A DNA stretch of 64,000 nucleotides from Muscardinus avellanarius (taxonomy: Eukaryota > Chordata > Mammalia > Rodentia > Gliridae): positions 21,048,792 through 21,112,791 of the forward strand of contig OY726572.1 in the NCBI GenBank assembly GCA_963383645.1. Reading direction: 5' to 3'. The translations under genes and the position numbers were made by a program. The notes under the pieces were generated by a model, which was given only the letters and a program-made list of their open reading frames with translations, did not search any database and was not told the origin of the DNA. The first letter of the stretch is position 1, and every line of letters begins with the position of its first letter. Shown here one piece after another: positions 33,378-44,887 of the stretch.

Positions 33378-34350
33378 GCTCCTGCGACACGGGCTCTGTG
33401 AGTCTTCCTGCTCACCAGAGAGTAAGCGTGGTTCAGGGGGAGACAGCCAGCCGCTCGCCACAGGGGGGAACTTGTGGAAGGAATGTCCCTTTCCCATCCG
33501 CAGTCCCTTGCTGTCTCACCTTCCCCTTGTTGCCTAGCAAAGGCTTGATCTTGACCTGACAGCTTGGGAGTCTATGGCTCCCAAGCCATAAGACTTTTGT
33601 ACAGTGTTAAAGATATTTTTCTGTTATGCCCCAACTCTAATGGAACTGTCTTGCCATTTTACAAGGACCAGATCACCTCTTCTTGTCTAAGAAAAAGTTT
33701 TCTCATTTTTGCAAATGCCTTGTTGGCCAGGTATTGTGGTGCACACTTGTAATTTCACTATTTGGGAGGCTGAGACAGGAGGGTTGTAGGTTCACAGCCA
33801 GCCTCAGTCTCTTAATGAGATCCTCCACAACTCAGTGAGACCTCATTTCAAAATAAAGAATGAAAAATAGGGCTAAGACGTAACACCCAGGTACAATGCC
33901 CCTGGGTTCCATTCCTAGTACCTCAAAAAAGGGAAAAAACAAAAATGCCTTGCAGGTAAAAGTGATTCCTCGATTTCAGGGATGATGCCCGGGACTCTGG
34001 AGCCACAATCAGATCCGGTGGTGTCTGAGGTGTTGCCTGGATTTTTCTGTCTTTGAGTAACATGTGCATGTTACCTTTAAATTGTCTCTATGAATGAGAA
34101 GACTGCATGGGTTCCTCTGTAGCAGAGGTATTACAGGATGAAATCAACACAGTTCCCGTGGCCTGAATATTATTTGTTGATGAAAGACTCTGAGGTTGAA
34201 TTTAGTTGGTGAATTACTCTATGACTGTTTAAGGATTTTTTAAGAAATCGGATCTGCTGTTTTATTGGAGAGCGATATTTACTTACCATTTTAGGTCTTC
34301 CTGTAGCATAAGCGTTTTTGCCATATGTACATTTGTACTTTTATTTAAAA
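33378..34350 (+). other. CENPA: CENPA 3' UTR (end approximate)
   Basis: Downstream of the stop, sequence of about the size of the human CENPA 3' UTR is interrupted by a B1-dID SINE (33728-33945). No single polyadenylation signal could be fixed; the T/A-rich stretch at 34325-34350 is one candidate end. A canonical AATAAA lies further on at 35447-35452 and could serve a longer form. Confidence 0.5.
33728..33945 (+). mobile_element. B1-dID SINE in the CENPA 3' UTR, with target duplication
   Basis: A complete + strand SINE flanked by aaatgccttg on both sides (about 33714-33723 and 33945-33954). It would lie within the mature CENPA transcript in sense orientation. Confidence 0.85.
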
Positions 34351-34352
34351 TA

Positions 34353-34570
34353 TAAGGAGAAGCCAGGCATGGTGGCGCACACTTGTAATCCCAGTCCTTG
34401 GAAGCTGAGACGGGAGGGTTGCAGGTTTGTGGCCAGCCTCAGCAACTTGGCGAGGCCCTGCGCAACTGAACAAGACCCTGTTTCAAAATAAATAAAATAG
34501 GGCTGGGAGTGTATCTCAGAGCTAGCATGCCCCTGGGTTCCATCCCCAGTGCCGCAAAAGAAAAAAAAAA
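34353..34570 (+). mobile_element. B1-dID SINE
   Basis: A complete dimeric element from gccaggcatggtggcgcac to ccccagtgccgcaaaag with an A-run. Confidence 0.85.
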
Positions 34571-35700
34571 TATACATCTAAAGGGCAAAACAAGAGCACT
34601 TCAATCAGTGGCGTAGAGGTGCCTGACCCTCCAGCGTACAAACCTCTGTCTTCCAGATTGATATCAACATCGGTGCCTGTCAACAATTACGTGGCTTTTC
34701 AAAACTCAGTTGGGGTTAAAGCAGAATTCCTTTGTTGTGCGCATGTGCTGGGCATGGGCTCACAGCTTGCACGCGCAGAGCACGCACTTTACCTGGAGCC
34801 ACTTCCCAGCGTAAAACAGGAAAATCTCTATAAATAACTTGTGATTCCTTCTATTCCTGTCAGAATCATTCAGAAATTCCATCTCACAGAATTTAATGTT
34901 TTATTCTTAGTTGTAAATCACAAATGTGTCATATCGATCCAGATTTTAAAGTGCCTTTTTTAGTGTTTTTTTTTAAACAGGTATATTTTTAGAGCTTCTT
35001 TGTGAAGAGATAATAAAAATAATTCATTAATGAAAAATTAAAATGGAGTTACTGTTAAAGCACACAGATTACGCCATATTTCTTGTCTGTTAACATCAAG
35101 TTCCTCATTTGTACACCAGCAAACAGCAACAGTTTGTTTAAGCCAGAGAACTGAGGGATGCGGTTCTGCCTCTGAGGTAGAGATGAGCCGGTGAGAACCT
35201 TGTCCTTCCACTGTTACTAAAAGCATGTTAAGAGATTTCCAGAGAAATGAGAATATCCCTCAAAGATCTGAGAAGTATGTGTGGTGAAATGGGCCTACAG
35301 ATGATGAGGTGAGAGGAGACCACTGAAGGATGTGTAAGCTGAACGCAGAGACAGACCAGAGGAGCAGCGAGCTGCATTGTTCAGGAAATTGTAGCCCCTC
35401 GGGAAAGCTCTCCCACTTGACATCAAGTCATACTCAGAGTCATCCCAATAAAGCCTGTCTGCCTACCCAGAAATCAGTGTCCTAAATTCAAAGATTTTTA
35501 ATTCTTCTTTAGTTTTCTTTGGTACTTCTCTGCTCTTGAAACTGTCCCAGCCAGCACATCACTACAACTCATGTACACGTCCCACTCAAGCGCCAGTCAG
35601 GATGCTTGCTCTATTAATATAACATGAGAATAAGTAGCCTGCATCGTGATAATGTTCTATAATGTTTAACCTTACTAAGTTTTGAGCACTTATTTTGTTG
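34571..35700. other. Intergenic DNA, CENPA downstream flank
   Basis: No exon is recognised. A canonical polyadenylation signal AATAAA at 35447-35452 (cccaataaagcctgtc) stands in single-copy sequence. It could end an extended CENPA transcript or be incidental. Confidence 0.45.

Positions 35701-35702
<2 letters not shown>

Positions 35703-35741
<39 letters not shown>
35703..35741. repeat. (TG)n microsatellite
   Basis: About 18 uninterrupted GT units. Confidence 0.95.
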
Positions 35742-35743
<2 letters not shown>

Positions 35744-35821
35744 GCCTTTCTCTACTTTCTGGGTGATTTCATAAACATTTCTTTCTAAACTTCCATTGAA
35801 TTTTTTCTGTCTTCATGTTTT

Positions 35822-35936
35822 GTTTTGTTTTTTTTGAAGATTTAAAGAAGTTTATTAAAAGATAGAAATACAGAGGATAGGTACAGCTCCATACTAGTCT
35901 GGCATGGAGGGGTGACTCAAATGAGTACACCCTGTT
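35822..35936 (-). mobile_element. Short retrocopy of an unidentified polyadenylated RNA
   Basis: A 115-bp insert is flanked by ttcatgtttt at 35812-35821 and 35937-35946. On the - strand it ends with AATAAA (35851-35856) about 15 bases before an A/C-rich tail (35822-35836). This is the layout of a 5'-truncated L1-mediated retrocopy. I do not recognise the parent transcript. Confidence 0.65.
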
Positions 35937-35954
35937 TTCATGTTTTTAATATCC

Positions 35955-35955
35955 A

Positions 35956-35999
<44 letters not shown>

Positions 36000-36192
36000 C
36001 GCCTAGGGATTGAACCCAGGGGCATATTACCTCTGAGCTATATCCGCAGCCCGATTTTATTCTGTATTTTGAAACAGGGTCTCACTAAGATGCAGAAGGC
36101 TTCACTAAGTAGCTGAGGCTATTTGTGAACCTGATTCCTCCTATCTCAGCCTCCCAAGTACTGGGATTAAATGCATGCACCACCACACCAAG
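35955..36192 (-). mobile_element. Antisense SINE with (TG)n
   Basis: A (TG)n run of about 20 units (35957-35996) leads into the reverse complement of a B1-dID element ending caccacaccaagc. Confidence 0.8.
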
Positions 36193-36199
36193 CTTAATG

Positions 36200-37611
36200 T
36201 TTTTTTCTTTTTTTTCTTGTTTTTTTTCTTTTTTTTTTAATTTGGAAAATTGTTATTTACTTGACAGATAACTTTTGAATTTAATAAATGGCAATAACTT
36301 GTATATGTACTAATTCAAGATATTTTTACAATGTACCAAGTGGAGCAGTTTCCAATTCTTTCACAAAAGAACTTTATTACTGAAAGACTGCCCCAAACTT
36401 ACTTAATCAGCTTACTTAGGTTTTTAACAAGAAATCTAAAGCTGCCAATCAGAGCCTCTAATTAGCTTATGATGATCAGGTTAAGCCCTCATGTGAGTAA
36501 AAACAACTTTTTAAAGCTTTATTTAGCCTATACTCAATGAGAAAATCACTGATCTCAGGCCGGTAATCATAGGTCCACACACCACACACAGAAGCACAAC
36601 GACAAAAATGAGTAGTAAGCATCATATATGAAATGGGTAAAAAAATATCAGAAAATGTATGGTCTCATATTTCTGACTCATATTGTATGCCCAGTTCCCA
36701 TGGGAACTAGGGAGAACGGAGCAAGGACCGCCCCCTGGGGACCGAGGGGAGGGGCACTTGGAGGCTTTGTGGCCCAGGTGGCATCCACCCCTACTGGGAC
36801 CACGGGTGGGTATTGGTGCAGGTGGGAGCCATCTGCACGGCAGGACAGAACAAAACAAGCCAAGATATGAGCCATGGATGGCGGACTCTTGAGAAGACAG
36901 TGGAACATGGGTACTGGGTAAAGGGATATGATCAATAAGAAACTGCGTGAAACGGAATCCTCGTCCAACGAGAGGGCAAATACCTTCCTGACGCAGAGGC
37001 TCCACGTGCTTCCTGTGCAGGTAAAGCAGCTGAGGATCAGCCTGCAGGTCACCCCGGACCCCGAGGCCCTAGTCCTCGGGAATCAAGTCCATGAGCAAGA
37101 CTCTTCCCTAAGGGAAACTGTCCAAAGAGTACAACAGAAACAACACAAGCAAAGGAAACTCAAAAGAAGACATCACAGAAGCCCTGATGCCTCCAACTTC
37201 ACTCCCATCCCAACTACCATGCTGAAACAGGGTCTCCTGCCACCTGCATCCATCCTTTAGGGCAGAGCCCTAACATATCATGCTCCTGATATGTCCCCCT
37301 CAAAGACAGTAAACACCACACAAAATAAGCTTACCCCAAATAAAAGCCAGCGACTTAGGGATCTACTATATCACTATGCTAATTAAACATTAAAAAAAAT
37401 TTTGGGGGGCAGTATTGGGAATGGAACCCATGGGGCATTTTACCTTTGAGCTACACCCTAGCTCTGTATTTTATTCTTTATCTTGAAACAGGGTATCACT
37501 AAGTTGCAAAGGACCTAATTTAGTATATATTAACCCCCTTCTGATCCATTTACAAATATCTGCACCCTGTAATACTCTGGAAGCATTGCAGTTATTACAT
37601 TAGATTCCTCT

Positions 37612-37649
<38 letters not shown>

Positions 37650-39014
37650 GTGGTGGTACTGGGGTTCCTGGAAACCCTTCTACCAGGCTCTACACTCCCA
37701 GACCTATTTTATATTTTTATTTGGAAACAGGGTCTCTTAAGCCAGCGAGATCCTCCTGTCTCCGCCTCCCAAGCTCGGGAATTACAAGGGCGCACCACCG
37801 CGCCCAGCTTAGTTTCCTCTTCTTGAAGTAGTTCAAAGTCTTGAAACAGGAACTTATTTTCTGCACTACCATGGATGGGTAGTTATAACAAGCCTACAAA
37901 CAAACTTTTTTTTTTTTAATGGTACTGAGGATTGAACCCAAGGGCATTCTACCTCCAAGGTACAATCCCAGCCCTATTTTTTATTATTTATTTTGAAACA
38001 GGGTCTCACTGAGTTGCAAAGAGCATCACTAATTAGCTGAGATTGTCCACGAACCACGATCCTTCCGTCTCAGCCTCCCAAATGCTGGGATTACAAGCGT
38101 GTGCCACCATGCCTGGCTTACAACCAAACTCTTTATGACACCAATTCTCAGACCATTGTAATTTTTCCTTCAGATGATAAAATAACAACTGCAAACACAA
38201 AGAGATGAAGTCAGACAAAAATTTAAAAATCAAGCAAATAAAACACGCAAGATTGTCATCAAACACTTTGCTAAAAACAAAACCAACTTACTTTGTTTAC
38301 CAAAGCTATCAGTATTTTGTAAAGTACTGAAGAAAACAATAGCTCTTAAGAATAGGGAAAAATTTTTTAGGTGGGAACATAAAACTAACCAGTTGTTCTC
38401 CAGCAAAAAGATCCGATATGCCTCATCCATGTGGGAGAGTAGTTGGTAAAACTGTCTGTCTGGGGCTGCATGAAGGTGGGGCCAGTCAGGTCTGCTTCAG
38501 AGTCGCAGGGATGCTGGCTGTTTGTTCCAGGTAGGCCAAGGAGCTCTGAGGGGCTTCTTGGGCTTTGGGGGCTGCACATTGCTGTCCTCCTGCACCTGCT
38601 GCTGGCGCCTCAGCTTCCTCAAGTGCTTCTGGGCCAGCGCATCCTTCCGCTGCGATTCATCCCTCAGTTCTGAGATGTCCTCTTTGATAACTTGCTCCAG
38701 TTTCTGCACAGACAACCATAACCTTTTTTGTACAAAAAAAAAAAATTCTGTCTTGCAATATCCAGAAATTTCTGAAGACGCTGATCAACACCAGTTCGAA
38801 TTTCTTCTTGATTGGGGCCATTGACATAATCCTGACTCACAAGAGAAACAATACAGACCTCGAATGAGGACTCCAACTCATCCGCCAATGTAGTTAGAAG
38901 GTCTCAGAGTGGCAGGCACTGCCTGAAGCAGGGAAGCCTGGCCCCGGAGCCCCTGCAGAGTGGTAGACGCCCAGGTGGCTGCCCCGAGACATACCACCTA
39001 GGAGCGTCATGAAT
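36200..39014 (-). pseudogene. MED28: Probable full extent of the MED28 retrocopy including 3' UTR
   Basis: Read on the - strand, the CDS-like part (39010-38486) continues into about 1.7 kb of non-coding sequence. That sequence ends at an ATTAAA (about 43 bases earlier) and an A-rich stretch with G interruptions (36200-36238). cttaatg occurs just outside both ends (36193-36199 and 39015-39021), a weak 7-bp target duplication. Three antisense-oriented SINEs (37400-37520, 37614-37810, 37909-38118) interrupt it. The 3' UTR identity is inferred, not recognised. A + strand open frame at 36928-37260 in this part has no similarity I know. Confidence 0.5.
38486..39010 (-). pseudogene. MED28: Processed pseudogene of MED28 (Mediator subunit 28), CDS-like part
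   Basis: Intronless similarity to MED28 runs from a start-codon position (39010) to a stop-codon position (38486), 525 nt against about 537 nt in human. Recognisable pieces are [67 protein letters not shown] and, in another frame, SLAYLEQ. At least three frame breaks occur: near 38893, at a T/A-run near 38740-38750, and near 38560. The intact parent is a subunit of the Mediator head module with a coiled-coil region; this copy cannot encode it. Confidence 0.9.
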
Positions 39015-39021
39015 CTTAATG

Positions 39022-39690
39022 ATTCTTTTTTCTAATAGCATTTCAATCAACCAATGAGTTCACTTAACAAAACACAAGGCATTCTAGTTATTCCAAGCAA
39101 AGAGGGATTTGAGGAAGAGATTAGGTATAATAATAATAATAATGGGAGGGCTGGTGAAACAAGAAGGAAGAAAGGATACTACCCAAAGATCAGGGCCCAA
39201 GCTCACTCTCACAGCTGCTCTGCAAGAAGCACGTCCCTTGCCACCACTGAGCAGGAAGTCAGAAGCCCCCACTTTGATCCCAGTTGCTGAAAACACCATT
39301 CTCACCTGCTGCTGCTGCTTCTGCTGCCACAGGCACCACCAAAACAGGAAAGAAAAGTGTCTGCTTGTCCTCCCTCCTTCCAGAGCATGCTAGTGTCTCC
39401 TACTGACAGAACCTAACCAGAGCAGCTGCAAGGGAGCCTGGGAATATGACTGATGAGCTTCTGACCCTCCTCTTCCCCTCCCCCTGTGTCTCAGAGGACT
39501 TGAAAGGGTGGGGATGGAGCATAAAGTCAAAAGAATAAGCACACACTCCAGTCTTGTTGCATGGGTACAATACCATTTGGAGGATATTTATTATAATTTT
39601 TTGTTACCGGTTTTATTTTTTTGCATAGTTTGTTTTCTCTTACATTGTCTCACTCCCATCTCTCCTGCATTTATTCTATTCTTTCTTGTT
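39022..39690. other. Intergenic DNA, no gene recognised
   Basis: A short (TAA)n run lies at about 39127-39142. Nothing gene-like is seen. Confidence 0.4.
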
Positions 39691-39697
39691 TTTTTGT

Positions 39698-40200
39698 TTT
39701 TATGGCACTAGAGACTGAACCCAGGGGCGGTCTACCTCTGAGCCACACCCCCAGCCTGATTTTATTTTTAGTTTGAAACAGGATCTCACTAGGTTGATGA
39801 GAGTCTCACTATTTGCTGAGGAAGTCCTCCAACCAGTCATCTTCCTATCTCAGCCCCCAGGTAGTGGGATTACAGGCATGTCCCACCACATCTGGCTCTG
39901 GTCTTTCTTTTACTTCTGACCATTTCCTTTGATGTCTGCAGTCCTTAAGTTTAAGATTGGAGACCAAAGCCGGGCGTGGTGGTGCACGCTTATAATCCCA
40001 GTGCTTTGCAGGCGGAGACAGGAGGATTGCGCAGGTTCGAAGCCAGCCTCAGCTACTTAGTGAAGCTCTCAGCAACTTGGTGAGACCCTGTTTCCAAATA
40101 AAATATAAAATAGGTCTGGGAGTGTAGCCCGGAGGTAGATAGCCCCTGGGTTCCACCCCCAGTTCCACAATAAATAAATACATAAATAAATACATAAATA
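39698..40200. mobile_element. Antisense SINE and sense B1-dID SINE
   Basis: An antisense SINE (39698-39897) and a full + strand B1-dID (39969-40168) with an (AAAT)-rich tail to about 40200. Confidence 0.8.
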
Positions 40201-40810
40201 GAGTAAAGGCCAAAACAACAACAACAACACCTTTTGGGAGCACTCAGAAAGTTGATGAGACTCACTGGCGTTGAGCTTTGCTTGTGGAATGATCAGGCAA
40301 GCCTTTTGCTGAGAAGCCTTCTGATCTCTTGGGCTAGATACCCCCAGAGGGCAAGTCATCGGCCTTAGAGAGTTAAGACCTAGCTGGTTCTAGGAGCTGA
40401 GTGGAGGAAGAGGATATCCATATGCAAAATTCACTATGCATAAGCCTACTTAATAGCCTTTGGCTTCTGCAAGTCCAGAGATCCTCTATTGTGCCTCTTG
40501 AGAATAAGAGGATTCTGTGGGGATGGAGAAAGGCAATTGTCTAGTGAATGAGAGATTGGAGAGAAACATTAATGGCTTTGATCATTTCAGAGGCAGATGG
40601 AAACCCATATTCTGTTTCAGCCAACACTCAGTCCTCCCAGCTGTGGAAGGAGCTGATGCTCCCCGTTTCTGAAGACTTTGCAGTGAGGGTAGCAACGGTT
40701 CTCAGTCATCCGCTGCTACCTTAGGATTCCTCCGTCTGAGATCTGAAATCAGCTTCTACTTGTTCATCTGCTTTTTAACTTTCAAAAATCAGCTGCTGTC
40801 ATTGCCTCTC
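40201..40810. other. Intergenic single-copy DNA
   Basis: No gene or strong repeat is recognised apart from a short (CAA)n run at 40216-40229. Confidence 0.4.
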
Positions 40811-40829
40811 TTGTTCTCCCCTCTTTGTG

Positions 40830-41345
40830 AAATGATGTTGATTTTCTTCCTCTGTATAGAAGTGTACATTGGCAGTTTTCTCTCTTAACATGAGAAAGTG
40901 GATTCCATGAATTTCTGGGTTCTGTTTTTGCTGTTGTGGTGGCACCTGTCAGTCTAACAGTTGCTCCTTTGAAATTAATATTATATCTCTTGATGTCTCT
41001 TTTCTTAAAAGATTTCCCTTGTTTTTTATATTGTGCAATATCATTTATAGTGTGTCTAAGTGTGGGTTTCTTTTTAACTTATCTTTCTTGGCATGCATTT
41101 GGCTCTTGAATGTGGATCGATGTCTTTTCATCAGTTTTCAACTGGTATCTCTTCAAATATTCCCTCTACTTTTCTCTTCTTTCTGGAACCTTCAGTTATT
41201 TGCATGTAGTTTTTTATTTTATTTATTTATTTATTTATTTTTATTTTATTTATTTGCATGTGTCCAGTTATTTTTTCCTGTGTCTTCTATTTTTTTCTTT
41301 TCCTTCTTTGTCCGTGCTAACTACCAGAGTATAATCCACCGATTT
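40830..41345. mobile_element. Old L1M-type 3' region fragment
   Basis: The T-rich stretch with gatcgatgtcttttcatcag, ggtatctcttcaaatattcc and ttctggaaccttcagttatt follows the pattern of a common mammalian L1M 3' region. A TTTA-rich simple repeat (about 41215-41245) has grown in it. Orientation was not settled. Confidence 0.5.
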
Positions 41346-41358
41346 TTCTCTTTAGCTA

Positions 41359-41361
<3 letters not shown>

Positions 41362-41402
<41 letters not shown>

Positions 41403-41440
41403 CGCGCGCACGCAAGCACGCTTGCACACACACACAGTGC
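41362..41440. repeat. (TG)n(CG)n...(CA)n alternating purine-pyrimidine tract
   Basis: About 16 TG units run into about 8 CG units. Then come the short palindrome gcaagcacgcttgc and a (CA)n run. The whole 75-bp stretch is an imperfect inverted repeat and nearly strictly alternating. Confidence 0.9.
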
Positions 41441-42812
41441 TGGGGATTGAACCAAGGGACATTTTACCTCGAGCTCTACCCCCAGCCCTTTTTCATTTTT
41501 TGTTTTGAAAGAAGGCCTCACTAAGTTGCGTAGAGTCTCACCATACTGTTGAGGTTGTCCTCAAACCTGATACCTCCCTGTCTAAACTTCTCAAATACTG
41601 GGATTACAGGTGTGTACCACCATGCCCAACATTTTAATACTTGAGAAAAAATATGTATAAGCCAGGTGTGGTGGCATACACCTATCCCAGTACTTGGGAG
41701 ACTAAGATTGGAGGTTTGAGGTCAGCCTCAGCAACTTAGTGAGACCCTGTTTCAAAATAAAAAATAAGGAGCTAGGCATGGTGGTACATGTCTGTAATCC
41801 CAATCTTTGGGACGCCGAGACAGGAGAATTGCAGGTTCAAGACTAACCTCAGCAACATAGCAAGGCTTTCAGCAATTTGGTGAGACCCTGCTTCAAAATA
41901 AAAAGTAAAATAAGCTGGGCGTGGTGGCACACGCTTGTAATCCCAGCACTTGAGAGGCTGAGATTATAGGATCACACAGGTTAGAAGCCAGCCTTAGCTA
42001 CTGAGTGAGGCTGTCAACAACTTAGTGAGACCCTGTTTCCAAATAAAGTACATATATATATATTTTTTAATGGTCTTTGTCAGGAGGATCGCGCAGGTTC
42101 GGAGCCAGCCTCAGCTGGTTTAAGAGACCCTGTTTCCAAATAAAATATAAAATAGGTCTGGGAGTGTAGCCCGGAGGTAGAAGGCCCCTGGGTTCCATCC
42201 CCAGTACCACCAAAAAAAAAAAAAAGGTCTGGGAGTATAGCCTGGGGTAGAAAAGCCCCTGGGTTCCACCCCCAGTACCACAAAATAAATAAATAAAAAT
42301 ATAAAATAAAATAATAAAATAGGGCTGGGGTGTATCTTGGAGGTAGAATCCCCAGGACCAAAAATAAAAAGGGCTGGGGAGTGTGGCTCAGAGGTAGAAT
42401 ACCCATGGGTTCAATTCCCAGTATATGTATGTATGTATGTGTGTGTATGTATGTGTATGTATGTATATATATATGGAATCTGGCACAGTGGAAGATGTTT
42501 GCCTCTCATTCAATGACACAAGAGGATTCCTTGTAATTCCAATACTTGGAAGCTGAGACAGGAGGATCTCAGTGAGACTCTCAATAACCTACTGAGACTC
42601 TGTCTCTAAATAAAAAAATAAAATAAGCCAGGCATGGTGGCACACACTTGTAATCCCCGCTCTTGGGAGGCGGAGACAGGAGGATGGCACAGGTTAGAAG
42701 CCAGCCGCGCTGACTTAAGAGATCCTGTTTCCAAAAATAGAAGAGTATAAAATAGGTCTGGGAGTGTACCCCAGAGGTAGAAGGGCTTCCAGTAACCCCA
42801 GTACCACCAAAA

Positions 42813-42855
<43 letters not shown>

Positions 42856-43080
42856 AATAAAAAATAGGTCTAGGAGTGTACCCCGGAGAGAGAAGGCTTG
42901 TGGGTTCCATCCACAGTACCCCCCCACACACACACAGGCCATCATGGGCAACTTAGTGAGGCCTTAAATTAAAACTATTAAATTATTTAAAATTATATTA
43001 AAAATCTTAAAATTAAAAAGAAAAAAGCCTGAGTATGTAGCTCCATGATAAAGCAGCCCTGGGTTTAATCCCTGGCACCT
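41441..43080. mobile_element. Dense SINE cluster with fragments and microsatellites
   Basis: An antisense SINE (41441-41630) is followed by + strand SINE copies and half-copies: about 41659-41765, 41770-41905, 41910-42040, 42085-42212, 42228-42285, 42318-42422, 42540-42610, 42622-42810, 42860-42925 and 43020-43080. Several consist only of the ID half with its A-rich tail. (AAAT)n runs occur at 42282-42320 and 42808-42857, and a TATG/TGTA tract at 42422-42475. Confidence 0.75.
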
Positions 43081-43155
43081 GGTGGGAAACAGAGTAGAAC
43101 AGAGAGAGACAGAAGAGAGTCAGAGATGTGGCAATAGAAAATGGTCAGAGAAAGC

Positions 43156-43351
43156 AGTCGTGGCGGCACACACTTGTAATCCCAGCATTTGGGAGGCTGA
43201 GACAGGAAGATCCTGGGTTGCAGCCAGCCTCAGCTACTTAGTGAAGCCCTCCACAACTCAGTGTGACCCTGTTTCAAAATAAAGAATAAAAAATAGGGCT
43301 AGGACTGTAGCTTGTAGGCAGAATGCCCCTGGGTTCCATCCCCAGTACCGC
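43156..43351 (+). mobile_element. B1-dID SINE with purine-tract tail
   Basis: A full element whose A-rich tail has become the long (GA)n(GAA)n tract that follows. Confidence 0.85.
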
Positions 43352-43356
43352 AAAAG

Positions 43357-43389
<33 letters not shown>

Positions 43390-43458
43390 AGAAGAAGAAG
43401 AAGAAGAAGAAGAAGAAGAAGAAGAAGAAGAAGAGAAAGAAAGAGAAAGGAAAAAAAA
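43352..43458. repeat. 107-bp uninterrupted purine tract, (GA)n then (GAA)n
   Basis: Every base on the + strand from 43352 to 43458 is A or G: GAAA units, about 13 GA units (to 43389), about 15 GAA units (to 43432), then AAAG/A-rich sequence. Confidence 0.95.
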
Positions 43459-43940
43459 TGGCCAGAGACACAACATTGCTGGACTTGTGGGGAGAAGAAG
43501 CGACGTGCTGAAGCCTCTAGGCAGCCTCTTCAGACTAAACAGGAGAGCCAGACTTTCCCCTAGAGCATCCGGGAAGGAGTGCAGGCCTGCTGGTACCTTG
43601 ATTTTTAGCCCAGTGAAATGTGTTCAGTCTACAGAACTGTAAGAATAAATGTGTGTTGTATTTAAAGCTCTGAGCTGTCAGTGATTTGCTATAAGTTTGA
43701 ATTTATATCAGTCTTATTTCTTTTAAGTATTTTAGTGTTTTTTTTTTAAGTATCACATACATACAAAAGCTCCCACAAATCACACTTTTTCAGGGCAGTT
43801 TTTGCAAAGTGAAGCACCTATGTAGTCAGTACTCAGATCCAGAGTCAGGCCTGCCCAGCATCCCCAAAGCCTGTGTCACACCTGCTCCAGTCCATATCTA
43901 CCTTACTAAGGTTAACAGCAATCCTGACTCTGTGTCTCTG
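43459..43940. other. Intergenic single-copy DNA
   Basis: No gene is recognised between the purine tract and the next SINE cluster. Confidence 0.4.
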
Positions 43941-43943
43941 TGT

Positions 43944-43944
43944 A

Positions 43945-43991
<47 letters not shown>

Positions 43992-44637
43992 TACTGGGGC
44001 TTGAACCTAGGGGCGTTAGCTTCTGAACTAAACTATACCCCCAGACCTATTTTATTTACTTATTTTTAATTTTTTAAATTAATTAAATTATTGCGATACT
44101 GGAGATGGAACCCAGGGACATTCTACCTCTGAGCTACATCCCCAGCCCCATTTTTTATTCTTTATTTTGAAACTGGGTCTCACTGAGTTGCAAAGGACCT
44201 CACTAAGTAGCTGAGGCTGTCCACGAACCTTGATCCTCCAGTCTGTCTCCCAAATGCTGGGATTACAAGCGTGCGCCACCATGCCCGGCTTAGTTTTTAT
44301 TTTGAAACAGGATCTCATTAAGTTGATGAGGCTGGCTGTGAACCTGCGATCCTCCTGTCTCAGCTCCCAAGTACTGGGGTTGCAGGCATGTGCCACCATG
44401 CCTGGCTTAATCCTGACTTTTTTTTTTCTTTTCTTTCTTATGGTGCTAGGGATTGAAACCATGGCATTCTAACTCTACACACAACCTCCAGCCCTATTTT
44501 ACTTTTTATTTGGAAACAGAGTCTCACTCAATCGCTGAGAGCCTCACTAAATTGCTGAGACTAGCTTTGAATCTGTGATCCTCCTATCTCAGCCTCCTAA
44601 GTACCGGAGTTACAGGCAGGCACCACCACACCTGGTT
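43944..44637 (-). mobile_element. Four antisense SINE units after a (TG)n tract
   Basis: A (TG)n run (43949-43990) precedes an antisense ID half (to about 44070). It is followed by a full antisense B1-dID (44092-44290), an antisense B1 half (44293-44407) and another full antisense element (44417-44637). Confidence 0.8.
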
Positions 44638-44887
44638 CTGTCTTTTTAAATCAGATTGGTTTTGGCTGTTGTATTAACTGACAGTATAGAGTATGCATTC
44701 CCTGGTGTCTTCCACTGAATACATTTGCAAAATTTGTATTTTCTCACATAGTTAATTACAGCATTAATTCCCATTGCTGTATTATCAGCCCTCTATATCC
44801 ACAAGTTCTACATCTTCCAATTCAACCAACCTCTGATAAAAAATATTTGAAAAAAAATTGCATCCATACTGAACATATAGACATTTT

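Noticed and set aside
36928..37260. 110-codon open frame on the + strand
   Set aside because: It lies antisense in the presumed 3' UTR of the MED28 retrocopy, overlaps frames on the other strand, and matches no family I know.
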